Shown: piece after piece, positions 35,723 to 44,768 of the stretch
Numbering within the stretch: the first letter of the stretch is position 1
Layout: the number at the start of each line of letters is the position of its first letter
DNA from: Alteromonadaceae bacterium M269
GTDB lineage: Bacteria > Pseudomonadota > Gammaproteobacteria > Enterobacterales > Alteromonadaceae
DNA: 64,000 nt
Assembly: GCA_004353515.1 (NCBI GenBank)
Contig: SMNZ01000008.1
Span: 46,316-110,315, forward strand
Direction: 5' to 3'
The notes under the pieces: model-generated
The model's database searches: none
The model's input: the letters and a program-made list of their open reading frames with translations, nothing else
Told to the model about the DNA's origin: nothing
Position numbers and translations under genes: made by a program

Positions 35723-36646
35723 TCAATCCCCAAAGTCGACTCCCGCACTTAACGTCAGAATGTCACAGTTGAGATTAGCCAATATATGCTCAGCAGTATT
35801 TCCAATAAAAGCTGCTGATAACCCGGTTCTACCCACTGTACCCAAGATAACAAGCTGTGTTCCTAACTTATCAGCAAGTTCGGGAGTCGCTTCGTCAGGC
35901 GCACCTTCTATGACATGTGAAGGAATATGCGACAAATCACACTCGCTGAGAAGCGCTTCAATCTTGCTTTCATGAGAATCGATAGTGTCGCGCCGTATTC
36001 GATCAAAATCGACATCGATATACCCCATTCCCATAACGGGCATCAGAGTTGGAACGATATAGCTATTCACTGTGTGAAAGTCGGATTCAGTGGTATGAGA
36101 AATCATGCGTGCGTAATCCAATATGTCTCGATTAAGCGTTTTGTGCGCTTCATCTTGAGCATTGGGATCTATCGCAGCAAGAATGGTTTTATTTTGCCAT
36201 TCAGCGTCTTTAATCAACAAAAGAGGCACTTTACAATAGCGTATTAAATGCCTGTCGACAGGCATAGTAAACGGATTCGTACTTGATGCATCCGCAGAAA
36301 TGCGCTTGATAACGAGATCAGGTGCAATTTCGTCAACAGCTTGCTCAATTGCTTCGTGCAACTCCCTATGCCATACCACATGAATCGTACTGTTAATCCC
36401 TTGCTTTTGAAGTTCATCGGCCAAGGTTTCCATATACAAATGTCTATCAGCCATATATTGACGCTTTAGTGCTTTGCGATGATCGCTAGACAGCACATCT
36501 GTTAACTCCATAACCGGTTCGTATATCGAGTTAAACAAGTGAATATGGACATCATTAAACTGTGCGAACTTTAAAGCTCGCTCTAAGGCAGGATGTTCGG
36601 CGTGTCTGCCGCTAACTACGACTAATATTTGTTTAGGTATTTTCAT
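35723..36646 (-). CDS. Tandem-domain universal stress protein (UspE-like)
   Basis: The protein is about 307 residues with two Usp domains: residues 1-145 and about 150-307. The second domain ends with LGTVGRTGLSAAFIGNTAEHIL, the G-2x-G-9x-G(S/T/N) ATP-binding type motif; the first domain is diverged. The start at 36646 is chosen because GGAGGG lies 4 bases upstream, four codons inside the longest frame. It leads the usp-ldhA-pfkA operon, so probably helps adapt to oxygen limitation. Confidence 0.88.
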   Translation of the reverse strand: MKIPKQILVVVSGRHAEHPALERALKFAQFNDVHIHLFNSIYEPVMELTDVLSSDHRKALKRQYMADRHLYMETLADELQKQGINSTIHVVWHRELHEAIEQAVDEIAPDLVIKRISADASSTNPFTMPVDRHLIRYCKVPLLLIKDAEWQNKTILAAIDPNAQDEAHKTLNRDILDYARMISHTTESDFHTVNSYIVPTLMPVMGMGYIDVDFDRIRRDTIDSHESKIEALLSECDLSHIPSHVIEGAPDEATPELADKLGTQLVILGTVGRTGLSAAFIGNTAEHILANLNCDILTLSAGVDFGD

Positions 36647-36675
36647 AAATCCCTCCATTCATTAGTAGCAGAATC

Positions 36676-36717
36676 ATCATAGTAGTAATAGCTCATGAAA
36701 CTCTTGATGTGGATCAA
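36676..36717 (-). promoter_or_regulatory. Perfect FNR box and -10 element of usp-ldhA-pfkA
   Basis: TTGAT-GTGG-ATCAA at 36704-36717 matches the FNR/ANR consensus TTGAT-N4-ATCAA in all ten positions. A minus-strand -10 TATGAT lies at 36681-36676. A start near 36669 puts the box centre at about -41.5, the class II FNR position, with about 23 bases of leader before the usp ATG. Confidence 0.8.
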
Positions 36718-36897
36718 ACACCTCTCACAATCCAATTAATATTATAAATGGTAATTAAATTATTAATAAAACAATAATTAGAAGTTCTCCGTAGCGACTA
36801 AATAAATGAATACGTATGCATCCATTTGTGAATAAAAAGTAACGAGCATAGAGTTTAAAACAATCATGAAACATTAATTTAACAAGAGGGTGAGTAA

Positions 36898-39015
36898 ATG
36901 TTTTCTTTAAAAAGGGCGGTCCAAAGTGCCTTAGTCGGCGTCGCTTTTTCTATACCTGTTATGACACAGGCTGCAGATACTGCGTCAACCAATACCGTTA
37001 ACTTTTCTACTGACGTGATTTACCAAATCGTGACAGACAGATTTAACGACGGTAACCCATCAAACAACCCAACCGGAAATTTATTCGATGGAAGTTGTAA
37101 TAACCTACGCAAGTATTGTGGTGGTGACTGGCAAGGTATTATCGACAAAATCAATGATAATTATTTTAGCGATATGGGTATCTCAGCATTATGGATTTCC
37201 CCTCCTGTTGAAAATATGAATGCAGTGATTAACGACGCTGATGGTTCAACTTCTTATCACGGCTATTGGGCAAGAGATTTTAAGAGACCTAACCCTTACT
37301 TTGGTACTTTCGCAGACTTTGACCGTTTGATCGCAGCGGCACACGCTAAAGGCATTAAAGTTATTATTGATTTTGCGCCGAACCACACATCACCTGCGAA
37401 CGAAGATGTTCCAAGCTTTGCTGAAAATGGTGCTTGGTCTGACGATGGCGTATTCCTTGGCGCATACACCAATGATGTCGGCGACTTCTTCCACCACAAT
37501 GGCGGCACTGACTTCTCAACGATTGAAGATGGTACCTACCGTAACCTGTTTGACTTAGCCGATTTTAATCACCAAAACCCTATCGTAGACAACACAATGC
37601 AAGAGGCCATTGAAGTTTGGCTAGACAGAGGTATTGACGGTATCCGCGCAGACGCAGTTAAGCATATGCCGTTTGGATGGCAGAAAAAGTGGATGTCTGG
37701 CATATACGATCACCGCCCAGTCTTCACTTTTGGTGAATGGTTCTTGGGTGTGGGTGAAATCGATCCTGCAAACCATGAATTCGCAAACGAAAGTGGCATG
37801 AGTTTGTTGGACTTTGAGTTTGCACAACGAACACGCCAAGTGTTTCGTGATAACACAGCTGATATGAATAGCTTACACAACATGATAGTAAGCACTAACA
37901 ACTCATATCAAGAAGTTTCTGATCAGGTCACCTTTATCGACAACCACGATATGGATAGATTCCATCAAAACGGGGGAAATCCAAGAGCACTGGAACAAGC
38001 TGTAGTCTTTACCCTGACATCTCGTGGTGTACCGGGGATCTACTACGGTACTGAGCACTACGTCACTGGTAATGGTGATCCTAACAACCGTGCAAGAATG
38101 CCATCATTCTCGCGTACATCGACTGTGTACAACTTGATCAAAAGCCTAGCACCACTGCGTAAACAGAACCCTGCGTTTGCTTATGGCTCTACACAGGAAC
38201 GTTGGTTAAACGACTCTGTCTATGTGTATGAACGTAAGTTCGGTGACAGCGTAGCGCTTGTTGCAATCAACCGCAGTACTTTAACAGGTTACAACCTAAC
38301 AGGTTTACTAAGTTCTTTACCTAACGGTAACTATTCAGATGTACTTAACAACAGGTTAAACGGCGAAAGCATCAATGTCTCCAACGGTAACGTGACACCA
38401 TTCTTCCTAGCACCAGGAGAAGTCGGTGTTTGGCATCATGTTGGAAGCAACGCATCACCTAATATCGGACACGTTGGCCCTATGGTTGGTAAGGCTGGTG
38501 AAGTTGTCACTATAGATGGTCGCGGTTTTGGTAGCGCAACAGGTCAGGTTCGCTTTGGTAATCAAACAGCCAATGTTATTTCTTGGGAAGACAGCCAAAT
38601 CAAAGTCAACATTCCTAGTGCAACTGCTGGTAAGTACGACATCACTGTTAGCAGAAACGGTTTAACCAGCAACGCTTATGACGACTTTGAGGTACTCACT
38701 GGAGATCAGGTTTCGATACGCTTTATCGTTAATAACGCGTTTACTACCTTCGGGGAAAATGTTTTCTTAGTCGGTAATCAACACGAATTAGGTAATTGGG
38801 ACCCGAACCAAGCGATTGGTGCAATGTTTAATAGCGTTATTACAAGCTATCCAACGTGGTACTTCGACGTTAGCGTACCAGCAGGTGAAAATATCGAGTT
38901 TAAGTTCATCAAGAAAAATGGCTCAAACGTGATATTCGAAGGCGGAGCCAATCACACCTTTACCACACCAACCAGCGGCGTTGGAACGGTTAATGTGAAC
39001 TGGCAACAGCCTTAA
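36898..39015 (+). CDS. Cyclomaltodextrin glucanotransferase (GH13, CGTase)
   Basis: The 705-residue secreted enzyme has a signal peptide and all five CGTase domains. A/B carry [14 protein letters not shown] (nucleophile Asp, about residue 252), FTFGEWFLG (acid/base Glu) and [10 protein letters not shown] (transition-state Asp). Domain C follows; D is an IPT/TIG fold ([20 protein letters not shown]) and E a CBM20 starch-binding domain ([12 protein letters not shown]). The central aromatic residue that favours cyclisation, position 195 in Bacillus numbering, is Phe here ([10 protein letters not shown]), 34 residues before the nucleophile as in known CGTases. It resembles Bacillus/Paenibacillus enzymes closely. 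It should convert starch to cyclodextrins outside the cell; no cyclodextrin uptake or cleavage genes are adjacent. Confidence 0.93.
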   Translation: MFSLKRAVQSALVGVAFSIPVMTQAADTASTNTVNFSTDVIYQIVTDRFNDGNPSNNPTGNLFDGSCNNLRKYCGGDWQGIIDKINDNYFSDMGISALWISPPVENMNAVINDADGSTSYHGYWARDFKRPNPYFGTFADFDRLIAAAHAKGIKVIIDFAPNHTSPANEDVPSFAENGAWSDDGVFLGAYTNDVGDFFHHNGGTDFSTIEDGTYRNLFDLADFNHQNPIVDNTMQEAIEVWLDRGIDGIRADAVKHMPFGWQKKWMSGIYDHRPVFTFGEWFLGVGEIDPANHEFANESGMSLLDFEFAQRTRQVFRDNTADMNSLHNMIVSTNNSYQEVSDQVTFIDNHDMDRFHQNGGNPRALEQAVVFTLTSRGVPGIYYGTEHYVTGNGDPNNRARMPSFSRTSTVYNLIKSLAPLRKQNPAFAYGSTQERWLNDSVYVYERKFGDSVALVAINRSTLTGYNLTGLLSSLPNGNYSDVLNNRLNGESINVSNGNVTPFFLAPGEVGVWHHVGSNASPNIGHVGPMVGKAGEVVTIDGRGFGSATGQVRFGNQTANVISWEDSQIKVNIPSATAGKYDITVSRNGLTSNAYDDFEVLTGDQVSIRFIVNNAFTTFGENVFLVGNQHELGNWDPNQAIGAMFNSVITSYPTWYFDVSVPAGENIEFKFIKKNGSNVIFEGGANHTFTTPTSGVGTVNVNWQQP

Positions 39016-39029
39016 GATTAGATAACAAC

Positions 39030-39056
39030 AGAGGGATAAATTAACTTTATCCCTCT
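39030..39056. terminator. Hairpin terminator shared by convergent genes
   Basis: AGAGGGATAAA (39030-39040) pairs perfectly over 11 bp with TTTATCCCTCT (39046-39056) around TTAAC. It lies between the CGTase gene and a minus-strand small gene and probably serves both. Confidence 0.65.
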
Positions 39057-39071
39057 ATCACTCCTTCCTTA

Positions 39072-39410
39072 TTACTCTTTAAGTAGCTGAATAGATCGCA
39101 AATCCTGAATACCGTTAATAGCATTACAGGTATCGTAACCAGTAAGAACAACTGCTCGCTGTGTTGTTTGAGCTGTTAAGATAATGCTTAGATAAGCTTT
39201 TCCCTCTTCTGTTGTAGGATCAAAAACTAAGTCATAGTTAGGGTGAGTTTGGCAGGTTGCGGGATTAGTTTCTGTTCCATCAACTTGTATCAACACATTC
39301 CCTTGATAGACTTGTCCAGTCAATATGTTATCTATTGTTCCTCTATAAACAGGTAGCGCCATGGCATTAGCACTCACCAATGCCGCTAGTAATAATCCAA
39401 ACTTTTTCAT
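39072..39410 (-). CDS. Small secreted protein, paralogue of two others in this window
   Basis: The 112-residue protein has a signal peptide (MKKFGLLLAALVSANAMA). The mature 94 residues have one Cys in the middle (PATCQTH), a helix AYLSIILTAQTTQRAVVLTG and a second Cys in DTCNAI before a C-terminal strand. This plan (Cys, helix LS..LsAq, strand, Cys, strand) recurs at 39495-39827 and 53324-53641. The layout recalls OB-fold B-subunit-like proteins, an impression only. GGAG precedes the ATG. Confidence 0.65.
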   Translation of the reverse strand: MKKFGLLLAALVSANAMALPVYRGTIDNILTGQVYQGNVLIQVDGTETNPATCQTHPNYDLVFDPTTEEGKAYLSIILTAQTTQRAVVLTGYDTCNAINGIQDLRSIQLLKE

Positions 39411-39494
39411 TTAATTATTCTCCATATTCCAATCAATAATATTCTTTCAATACGCTAAACCATAGGAGTCGCTGACAGCTCCTAAATTCAGCTT

Positions 39495-39827
39495 CTAGTT
39501 AACAATCTTCAATCTTGTTACCAGCGGATAGTTATTAACGTCAGTAGCACAGTTACTTGTAGAAACAGCCACACTGATAGGCTTTCCTCTAGCTTCAGCA
39601 GACAGCAATACCGACAGGGCATGGTCTACATTCGCAGAGTTAGGATGCACCACGTAAGCACCGTCAGTACAATTATTGGGGTTATGAACAGGAGATTTCG
39701 ACAAAACAATAACGAATCCCCCTTTATAGCCTGCCACGACTTCCCTAATCTCAAAGCTAGGGCTCCATTCATTAGCCAACGTTGCTGAACTAAACAAAGC
39801 ACTTAATATTAAAGCCAGATATTTCAT
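39495..39827 (-). CDS. Small secreted protein, paralogue of 39072-39410
   Basis: The 110-residue protein has a signal peptide (MKYLALILSALFSSATLA). The Cys in NPNNCTDG, the helix ALSVLLSAEARGKPISVAVS and the second Cys in STSNCATD, followed by a closing strand LVTRLKIVN, match the plan of its downstream neighbour. Sequence identity is low by eye, so divergence is old. GAGG precedes the ATG by about 6 bases. It is 84 bases upstream of its paralogue, probably in tandem transcription. Confidence 0.65.
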   Translation of the reverse strand: MKYLALILSALFSSATLANEWSPSFEIREVVAGYKGGFVIVLSKSPVHNPNNCTDGAYVVHPNSANVDHALSVLLSAEARGKPISVAVSTSNCATDVNNYPLVTRLKIVN

Positions 39828-40303
39828 TTAAACCTCATTTCCAGATAGTAAAACAATATTTAACGCAATGGCCTTAGCCGTTGAACAGCAATAAGCTTTT
39901 GATCGACGTAGCGGAGTAACAGACACGCAATACATTCACTCTCAATTGCGAGAGCGTCTGAAAGTTATCAGTGAAGAATCTGAAGATAGGGGCTAAAAAA
40001 CTGAAGCGTCCTTGTTCGTCGAATGAATGCATATCCTTCGCGTTTATTAATTAATTCATAGAAATCAGATGTTATCAGAAGTCTAGATTAAGGCGAATGA
40101 AATTTTGTCGCGGGATTTTTAATAACGCACTTTTTTAACTTAATTGGACTCAATCCTACTCATTTAGGATGGTGCGTACCTCCCTGTCAGGTTTATTTAC
40201 AATCCATCCCTAATCATTTTTAATTAACTAAATAAATCACATAATTTCATAGAGTTAGCAATTGGCTTTCATATTGCTTGAAAAACTGTGCTATATAAAT
40301 AGA
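39828..40303. other. Noncoding region upstream of candidate ncRNA
   Basis: No gene is seen. It contains a hairpin ATCCTA-CTCATT-TAGGAT at 40153-40170 and a minor inverted repeat around 39935-39960. A -10-like TATATA lies at 40292-40297, with a weak TTCATA -35 at 40268-40273. Confidence 0.4.
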
Positions 40304-40585
40304 TAGCTAACTGCCGTTTTGAAGGTTAGGAGATTCAAGACAAACCAGCAGTTAGGTTAGGAAAGTAAAATTTATAACAATAAAACCCAAGATATTGTCC
40401 TTTAGCTCCAGTGAGAGCCAATGACGGCATTATGAAATAAAGCAAGGATTGGGGTTTAGGGATAAGTCACTTTGTAACAGCACTGGGGTAAACCTCATCC
40501 AGCTGCTCTTACCTTTTATATGAAAACAATGGATAAGTGCGTTATCGCTAGGCGACGCATAAATAGTGTTCTATTTATGCTTTTT
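40304..40585 (+). ncRNA. Highly structured candidate noncoding RNA
   Basis: About 280 bases fold into successive perfect stems: CTAACTGC/GCAGTTAG (40307-40314, 40348-40355) enclosing GTTTTGAA/TTCAAGAC; AAACCCAA/TTGGGGTTT (40383-40390, 40449-40457) with TCCTT/AAGGA and GCTC/GAGC inside; GTAA, CAG and CTGG pairing with CCAG, CTG and TTAC (40474-40512); GATAA/TTATC; then a strong terminator. A TATATA -10 sits just upstream. No ORF of note occurs. It may be a free RNA or a long leader for the gene at 40660. It does not match a known RNA class that I can recall. Confidence 0.5.
40557..40585 (+). terminator. Rho-independent terminator
   Basis: GCATAAATAG (40557-40566) pairs perfectly with CTATTTATGC (40571-40580) around TGTT, followed by TTTTT. 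It ends the candidate ncRNA before the next gene. Confidence 0.8.
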
Positions 40586-40659
40586 ACTTCGCCTTCACCT
40601 ATTGTTCTTCTTCGTCTAACACGACGAAGAAAAGTAGAAAAATATAAAAGGTGTTACGA

Positions 40660-41043
40660 GTGGAAGTTACATCCAGTCCATTTTTTCTAAATAGCTTTTT
40701 CCCAGAAATTGAAGGGCTAAGAGATAGAGCACGCTCTAACCCACCACCTCAGCCTCCGGAGCAAGAGCAAAACTCTCCGACAGTACCGCCAATACAACAA
40801 CGAAGTGGTGACTTCCTAGTTTTCATTTCTCCAGAAGCGCAGCTCCTACAACAAATTGCTGCTTCACAAGACGAAAGGCAACAGCTCTTTGAAGAAGCCA
40901 CTAATCAAAACGAGGCGCAAGAAAATGAACCTCCAAACGAATTTGTCAGCGTATCAACCAGCATAGGAGTGTCGACTCGTTTAGGCAGGTTAACTCCAGA
41001 GCGAGCTATTGCTATTTATCGATTTATCGATACGTTGAGATAA
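40660..41043 (+). CDS. Hypothetical Gln/Pro-rich protein
   Basis: The protein is about 127 residues, started at the GTG at 40660 with AAAGG 7-8 bases upstream; another GTG three codons earlier is possible. It has no signal peptide or TM. A Pro-rich acidic segment (NPPPQPPEQEQN), a predicted coiled helix QLLQQIAASQDERQQLF and an ordered C-terminus (TRLGRLTPERAIAIYRFID) can be seen. The presence of FLVFISPEAQLLQQ and ERAIAIYR suggests a small structural or flagellar-associated protein, but I do not recognise it. Lies after the ncRNA terminator. Confidence 0.5.
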   Translation: MEVTSSPFFLNSFFPEIEGLRDRARSNPPPQPPEQEQNSPTVPPIQQRSGDFLVFISPEAQLLQQIAASQDERQQLFEEATNQNEAQENEPPNEFVSVSTSIGVSTRLGRLTPERAIAIYRFIDTLR

Positions 41044-41474
41044 ACATTCACAATATGTCTAAACCAATCTTTATCTGCTGTGCAGTTCTGCTCGCATAAG
41101 ACTGTTCTCATTAAGTTTTACTAACACACAGTAAAAATCTCCAATTCTCCTCATTCAATAGACAAAACAACAGAGGTAAAAAAAATTAGCAAAGCGGGTT
41201 ATTTTAGTTTATATTTTCGTCATGATATATTGTATACAATATATCATTTAACAAAAATGAGCGAAATATAACTCACTTAGAACCGGATAAGCTGCCTATT
41301 GAACACCTCATAAATAAGCAGCTCGGGCCTGAGTTTCTTTATTTCAAAAGCTCAAAATAGCGTTAGAGAGAATTAGGTTTACGCTTTAAAGGATGTATCA
41401 GGAGAAACAATAAGAAGCCGAATACCTGAACACCTCCCTAACTGAACAAAGTACAATGTAAGGTTACGGTTTTT
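41044..41474. other. Regulatory intergenic region before peptidase gene
   Basis: No gene is seen. It contains the 26-bp perfect palindrome at 41222-41247 and a 10-bp imperfect stem (AGCTGC...GCAGCT, about 41290-41325). It probably contains the promoter of the metallopeptidase gene. Confidence 0.5.
41222..41247. promoter_or_regulatory. Perfect 26-bp palindrome, candidate operator
   Basis: The half-site ATGATATATTGTA is followed directly by its exact reverse complement. The core ATTGTATACAAT resembles operators of GntR-type regulators (TTGTATACAA). It is 228 bp upstream of the metallopeptidase start. Confidence 0.55.
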
Positions 41475-44400
41475 ATGAAATTCATGAATTTATACGGCAA
41501 GGTCATGATCCCCCTGGGCTTGCTCATATCGACTTTTAGCGCTCAAGCGCAAGACAGTTTTGAGATGTTGGGGAAACAACTAAACAGCGCATCCCAGCAT
41601 GCGGATGGTCAAAATGATCTCTATTACACAGATTTGTCAGGGCTAGCTGACTTTGCGAAAGAACAAAATCAAAAGGGAGCTTCCTCTTTTGAACTCAATG
41701 TTAAATTGAGTGGTCAACATCAATGGAACATGGTTTTAAGCCCAAGCAATGTTTTGGTGAAACCGGTCGCCGGTGTTGACCAGTTCGGCAATGAGATTGA
41801 TTTAGAAACCAATATTACCTACCAGGGGTATTTAAAAGGCGACCCTACTGTCAAAGTTAGAATGACCATCTCAGATGAGCTTGTTCACGCTTTCATTATG
41901 GATGGTGATAACAGCTATGTTTTCGAGAGTAACCAATACAATACCGAAGCTTTAACTGTTTCAAAAGTCGATGACTCTAATAGCACAGGTCATGCAGCTT
42001 GTGGTATTCCAGAACATGCCAACCTACCAGGCCACAACCATGAAGAGGATGGACTTACGCCAAAGCTACCAGGCTTTGTGCCCAGTGAACTGTTATCGTC
42101 TGACATTTCTAGCGCTAATTTGAGCATCGAAAATATTGATACAACGGTTGCTGAAGTTACAAACGACATAGGTATTGTTAGATGGGCAGTCGTCTGTGAT
42201 GTCGAATGTCAGGACTTTAGAGGTAGCCAAGCCGGTGTCAATGCGGACCTGCAAACCATTGTTAACGTTGTGAACGGCTATTACGCACAATACAACGCCG
42301 TTTATGAGCTACAACCCACTATCTTTATTTCGGGTAACACCAATCCTTGGACCAATTTCCCCAGAAATCAATCCGCTCACACTAACAGTTTTCAGGCTTG
42401 GGCTTCTCAAAATATCGATGTAGAACACAATGTTGGTATGTTGTTTACGGGAGTCGATCAGAATGGTATCAGCTTCGCATTTTTAGGCCATATGTGTACT
42501 TTTGATGATTTCCGTTATGGCATGCACGCATACAGCTTCCCACTCTCACTTCAACAAAAAGCGAATATCGTAACCCACGAGCTAGGACACCTATGGGGAG
42601 CCAACCATATCGATCCTCCTGACAGTGCTTACATCATGAACTTTCAGATATTCGATGGTAATTTAGATTGGAAAGACACAACACAAACCGTTATCAATAA
42701 CGCACGCTTGCAGTTTGATGGTTGTTTAGCAGGTGGCGGTCCTGTTGACCCTTATTGCCCTATTCAGATCGGCTTAGGTGCAGCTGGTACAGATTGGATA
42801 AACAGCGTTGCCGTTAATGGTTCTATCATCGCACAAGATAACGTCCGCTCTTTACCTCGTGGTGACAATACTACCACTATTATCAACATGGACCGCGGCG
42901 AATCCACGCAATTATCGGTCAACCTCAACAACAACTTTGACCAGACAATTGTTGCTGTTTATGCCGATTGGAATCAGGATAACGACTTCAATGATCCCGG
43001 TGAAGTTGTTGCTAGCCAACGAGCTAATCAATCCACCTTTAACTTCAATATCACACCGCCAAGCAATGCTGCATCAGGTAATACCCGATTACGTATTCGC
43101 CTCTCATTTGATGGAAACGACGAGTATGGTGCTAATGGCGAAAACCTTCCTGCATGTGGACAAACGACTTTTGATGGCGGTGAAGTAGAAGATTACACAG
43201 TGAATGTCGCTGGTGGTGGCGGTGTTCAAACACCTACGGCGCCTAATAGCTTATCCGCAACAGCGGTATCTGACTCTCAAATCAATATCAGTTGGAGCGA
43301 TAACTCTGATAACGAGACAAGCTTTGAACTTCAACGTGCTTTAGGTAATGGTGTCTTCTCAACCATAACAACACTTGATAGCAACACAACTAGCTTCTCA
43401 GACAGCGGCTTGCAGCCAGGAACACAATACCGCTATAGAGTTCGTGCCAACAACGGTGCGGGCAGCTCAAGTTTCTCAAATACTGGAAGCGCAACAACTA
43501 CAGATGGTACGCCACCTCCTCCACTTGAGTACTGCGCAAGTAGTGGCGGTGACACATTCGAGTTTATCTCCCGTGTCGAAATAGGTAACTTCAGCAATGA
43601 CAGTGCAGCTGATAGTTTTACACCTTTCACTGATTTTACAACGCAAACAATACCACTCAATATTGGCAATAATAGTGCAACACTAACACCCGGTTATCGC
43701 CCTAATCGCAATGATTTAGAAGCTTGGGTTGTCTGGGTGGACTTGAATCAGGACGGTGACTTCGAAGATGCCAATGAAAGAGTCACATCACCTGTTAGTG
43801 GCAGAGGCCCAATAAACACAAATATCAGTATCCCTTCCTCTGCTGCTGGAGTCACAACACGTATGCGTATCTCAATGCGCTTTAATCAAGAAGCAGCTGG
43901 CCCATGCGCTAATTTTGCTTCGGGTGAAGTTGAAGACTATAGCGTGACTATAGCCGGTGAGAATGGAAACCAAGCACCTACAGCTAACGCTGGTGGATCG
44001 TATTCTGGTTTAGTCAATCAAAGCATTGCATTTAATAGCAATGGCTCGTTTGACCCCGACGGCAACATCACAAGTTATAACTGGGATTTCGGTGATGGAA
44101 ACAACAGCACAGTAGCCAACCCAAGCCATAGTTACTCTGTTGCAGGAAGCTACACGGTAACACTCACTGTTACCGATGATCAGGGAGCGCAAGACACAGA
44201 TACCGCAAACGTTACCGTGAATTCTGTCAGTGGCTCAGCGGTGCCTGACGCTTGTGCGACTGGTGGTGTGATAACCGGCGGCCGACTAACACCTGGAGAG
44301 GCTGCTTGTTTGAATAATCAGTCACTCATTTGGTTAAGTATCCCCGATGTCAGCGGTCAGGATAGTGTTGCTATTACTATTGGTAATGGGACCGGTGATT

Positions 44401-44600
44401 TCGATCTTGAGTACAACAACGGTTCTTTTCCCAATGCGAACAACAGTAACAATAGCGATGCTGTTTCCGCAAATGTAGGAAACAACGAATGTATTGTTGT
44501 GACTAACAATCCAGATTTCTGGGGTTATCTCAAGGTAACTGGCGGTGGCACTGGTGCCTCTATTATTGTCGACTTCAACACTGCGAGCTGTCGCCAATAA
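41475..44600 (+). CDS. Secreted reprolysin-like metallopeptidase with GEVED, FN3 and PKD domains
   Basis: The 1041-residue protein has a signal peptide (to SAQAQ), a prodomain (to about 190) and an M12B-like catalytic domain with zinc motif THELGHLWGANH and a following Met-turn (YIMNF), about residue 368. Then come a GEVED domain (FDGGEVEDYTV), FN3 (about 590-680), second GEVED (FASGEVEDYSV), PKD (TANAGGSYSG) and a C-terminal PPC-like domain. All binding modules suit an extracellular enzyme attacking insoluble protein or glycoprotein. Unlike the 13-16 kb peptidase it has no GlyGly-CTERM tail, so it probably is released. A strong terminator follows. Confidence 0.9.
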   Translation: MKFMNLYGKVMIPLGLLISTFSAQAQDSFEMLGKQLNSASQHADGQNDLYYTDLSGLADFAKEQNQKGASSFELNVKLSGQHQWNMVLSPSNVLVKPVAGVDQFGNEIDLETNITYQGYLKGDPTVKVRMTISDELVHAFIMDGDNSYVFESNQYNTEALTVSKVDDSNSTGHAACGIPEHANLPGHNHEEDGLTPKLPGFVPSELLSSDISSANLSIENIDTTVAEVTNDIGIVRWAVVCDVECQDFRGSQAGVNADLQTIVNVVNGYYAQYNAVYELQPTIFISGNTNPWTNFPRNQSAHTNSFQAWASQNIDVEHNVGMLFTGVDQNGISFAFLGHMCTFDDFRYGMHAYSFPLSLQQKANIVTHELGHLWGANHIDPPDSAYIMNFQIFDGNLDWKDTTQTVINNARLQFDGCLAGGGPVDPYCPIQIGLGAAGTDWINSVAVNGSIIAQDNVRSLPRGDNTTTIINMDRGESTQLSVNLNNNFDQTIVAVYADWNQDNDFNDPGEVVASQRANQSTFNFNITPPSNAASGNTRLRIRLSFDGNDEYGANGENLPACGQTTFDGGEVEDYTVNVAGGGGVQTPTAPNSLSATAVSDSQINISWSDNSDNETSFELQRALGNGVFSTITTLDSNTTSFSDSGLQPGTQYRYRVRANNGAGSSSFSNTGSATTTDGTPPPPLEYCASSGGDTFEFISRVEIGNFSNDSAADSFTPFTDFTTQTIPLNIGNNSATLTPGYRPNRNDLEAWVVWVDLNQDGDFEDANERVTSPVSGRGPINTNISIPSSAAGVTTRMRISMRFNQEAAGPCANFASGEVEDYSVTIAGENGNQAPTANAGGSYSGLVNQSIAFNSNGSFDPDGNITSYNWDFGDGNNSTVANPSHSYSVAGSYTVTLTVTDDQGAQDTDTANVTVNSVSGSAVPDACATGGVITGGRLTPGEAACLNNQSLIWLSIPDVSGQDSVAITIGNGTGDFDLEYNNGSFPNANNSNNSDAVSANVGNNECIVVTNNPDFWGYLKVTGGGTGASIIVDFNTASCRQ

Positions 44601-44636
44601 CATCAGTGACAACACATCCTTGATCAAACCTAGCTT

Positions 44637-44673
44637 GAGGCCACTTTTCGCACCTGAGAGTGGCCTCTTTTTT
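44637..44673 (+). terminator. Rho-independent terminator of the metallopeptidase gene
   Basis: GAGGCCACT (44637-44645) pairs with AGTGGCCTC (44659-44667) and is followed by TTTTTT. Confidence 0.85.
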
Positions 44674-44768
44674 AACTCCCTATCATTGCCTCAAAAAGGA
44701 ACCTGAGGCCAAAAATTCTACCATCGCCTAAAAACTGTCTACACTTTATTAAGTTTTATACATTTTGC

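Noticed and set aside
40304-40585. The structured region being tmRNA, RNase P RNA or 6S RNA
   Set aside because: GGTAAAC resembles a fragment of RNase P RNA, but the length, conserved core sequences and ends do not fit any of the three.
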